64,000 nucleotides of DNA, taken from contig NZ_JAPNTZ010000018.1 in NCBI RefSeq assembly GCF_026626335.1, positions 124,001 to 188,000 on the forward strand. Reading direction: 5' to 3'. This stretch comes from Paractinoplanes pyxinae. Lineage in GTDB: Bacteria; Actinomycetota; Actinomycetes; Mycobacteriales; Micromonosporaceae. A model generated the notes under the pieces. That model saw only the letters and a list, made by a program, of their open reading frames with translations, had not been told where the DNA came from and did no database searches. Shown here piece after piece: positions 63,901-64,000 of this stretch. The position numbers were made by a program, and so were the translations under genes. The number at the start of each line of letters is the position of its first letter. The stretch's first letter is position 1.

Positions 63901-64000
63901 GCCGGTGATGGCCTGGGTCAGCTCCCTCTCGGTCATCGGCCCGACCGTGAACACCCCGTTCTGCGCCGCCCGTTCCAGTGCGGGGAATGCGGTCGCATGA
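60973..64000 (-). CDS. nSTAND NTPase-WD40 repeat protein, 5' end outside window
   Basis: At least 1009 codons, open through the right edge; the ATG-like start at 63954 is internal because the frame continues with HATAFPALERAAQNGVFTVG typical of an nSTAND domain. Order: end of the nSTAND NTPase (VGPMTERELTQAITGPAAEA), a helical region, one transmembrane helix (YQSIAAAMAVLIVATTGAAV about residue 270), then fourteen WD40 repeats, each with an AFSPDG-type turn and xRLWNPATGR end, enough for two seven-bladed propellers. The P-loop is outside the window. Such proteins act in signalling, apoptosis-like or defence responses. The C-terminal tail ends with CG. Confidence 0.9.
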   Translation of the reverse strand, partial: HATAFPALERAAQNGVFTVGPMTERELTQAITGPAAEAGVAVSAELTAAILHDLRDRTPVVGFDSGALPLLSQVMFVMWQAGDAERLTVAGYNRTGGIAGIVQTSAESAYLGLTERHRDLARRVLVHLTRVTDGRLTRNLSTYGALRMATGCADSDLDAVLDAFTAQRLITRAEGGSVSIAHEELLRSWTRLHGWLQSGLADQALHRALIDDVQDWNAHGNDASYLYRGVQLDAVQEAVDRWITDPGRSLIVDDDVREFLAVSTRRNRRRRRVYQSIAAAMAVLIVATTGAAVLAGRNASLAARNARSVEQQHAVALSRQLAAQSQAVSPTEWGLGQRLAAAALHTSFTREAADAASARLAHYGDILQYPGQAMAIAFSPDGRNLAVAGNARIWLWHLAGGRTTGAPLATDPTGTVNALAFSPDSTTLAFGTDDGVVQLLSVVTGRPIGAALVEKARPLPDCDGCMTSSQVQSVAFSPDGSMLLIASHSSMRLWHLGATRAVDKLADDGAEAGAFSPDGTWLAVSRGSTVELWNPATGRRVRSIPASRGLVEAVAFSPDGKMLATGGGNDRAVRVWNLATGRQTTAPMAGHTRAVESVAFSPDGKLLASGGDDNAVRLWNPATGRQIGATLTGHTDVVSTVTFSPGGRSLASASWDGTVRLWNPSTGLALDGPVVAEGGRKAVAYSPDGKLLAYGTDDNRAYFVNLTNGSAIGRGLDMQSNRADAMAFSPDGRLLATNSFDQVLMWSPHTGLPVGEPMISPPTKAIEDERSVNVVNAISFSPDGTTIASGSNDGLVRLWNVATRQQIGRPLTGHSGQVSALAFSRDGKILASAGQDMTIRLWDPATHRQIGRSLPGGAEIFSVAFNRDGSLLASGGSDNAVRLWNPATGRAVGPVLTGHTDPVTAVAFSPDGTMLASASQDETARLWNPATGEQVGVPLTGHSSTVWSVAFSTDGSTLATTSYDETVRQWHLASFTDPIRRLCQQAGELTTEEWTTYASDEQFSEACG

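Overview
The window is high-GC actinobacterial DNA with strong G/C bias at third codon positions, many GTG and some TTG starts, and long runs of genes overlapping by 4 bases. The protein families point to a Micromonosporaceae-like actinomycete (Actinoplanes/Micromonospora type): an nSTAND-WD40 protein, a MoxR/DUF58/transglutaminase-like trio, long helix-turn-helix/TPR regulators and a triceptide RiPP. The genus is inference. Layout: (1) 1-9.5 kb is an unusual biosynthetic locus. A free-standing NRPS condensation-domain protein (minus strand, cut by the window edge) faces a tightly coupled seven-gene operon: unknown protein, NUDIX hydrolase, nucleoside-diphosphate-kinase-like protein, class B asparagine synthetase, NTP_transf_5-type nucleotidyltransferase, a second asparagine-synthetase-like amide ligase lacking the glutaminase cysteine, and UDP-glucose dehydrogenase. 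The operon ends in a perfect 13-bp hairpin. (2) 9.8-16.6 kb holds a three-gene minus-strand operon (small protein, Vsr/DUF559-like nuclease fused to an SF2 helicase, and a 729-aa protein of no recognised family). It looks like an uncatalogued defence module. It is followed by an unknown plus-strand gene, a DUF4326 gene interrupted by TGA at a conserved Cys codon, and a duplicated small Cys/His protein.

(3) 16.7-33.8 kb looks like a mobile island. It has a near-identical 22-bp repeat at both ends, two tyrosine recombinases at the right end, a complete pPIWI_RE prokaryotic-Argonaute defence operon (HTH regulator, PD-(D/E)XK nuclease, DinG-like helicase, PIWI protein) with a LexA/SOS-box-like site upstream, a triceptide (multiple cyclophane) RiPP cassette (radical SAM/SPASM maturase, precursor with five aromatic-X-Asn motifs, pentapeptide-repeat protein), an HTH/TPR regulator and a NUDIX hydrolase. 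(4) 34.0-41.8 kb is a Wadjet JetABCD anti-plasmid operon, every junction overlapping by 4 bases. (5) 41.8-44.8 kb is a degraded stretch with an orphan CheB and a 5'-truncated serine recombinase next to tRNA-Leu(GAG).

(6) From 44.8 kb the sequence looks like chromosomal backbone: TPR/fibronectin-III membrane protein, large secreted-type fibronectin-III protein, MoxR ATPase, DUF58 protein and a transglutaminase-fold membrane protein that has lost its catalytic Cys and His. (7) 54-64 kb has a small alpha/beta hydrolase, an MFS permease, several short hypothetical genes, a barstar-like gene without a usable start codon, five dispersed copies of a GCGGCAGATC motif, and the 3' part of an nSTAND-WD40 protein running off the right edge. 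The most novel candidates are the first operon, the 9.8-14.6 kb helicase-nuclease operon, and the coupling of a pPIWI_RE system to a possible SOS box. All function calls come from reading the translated sequence; no database search was done.
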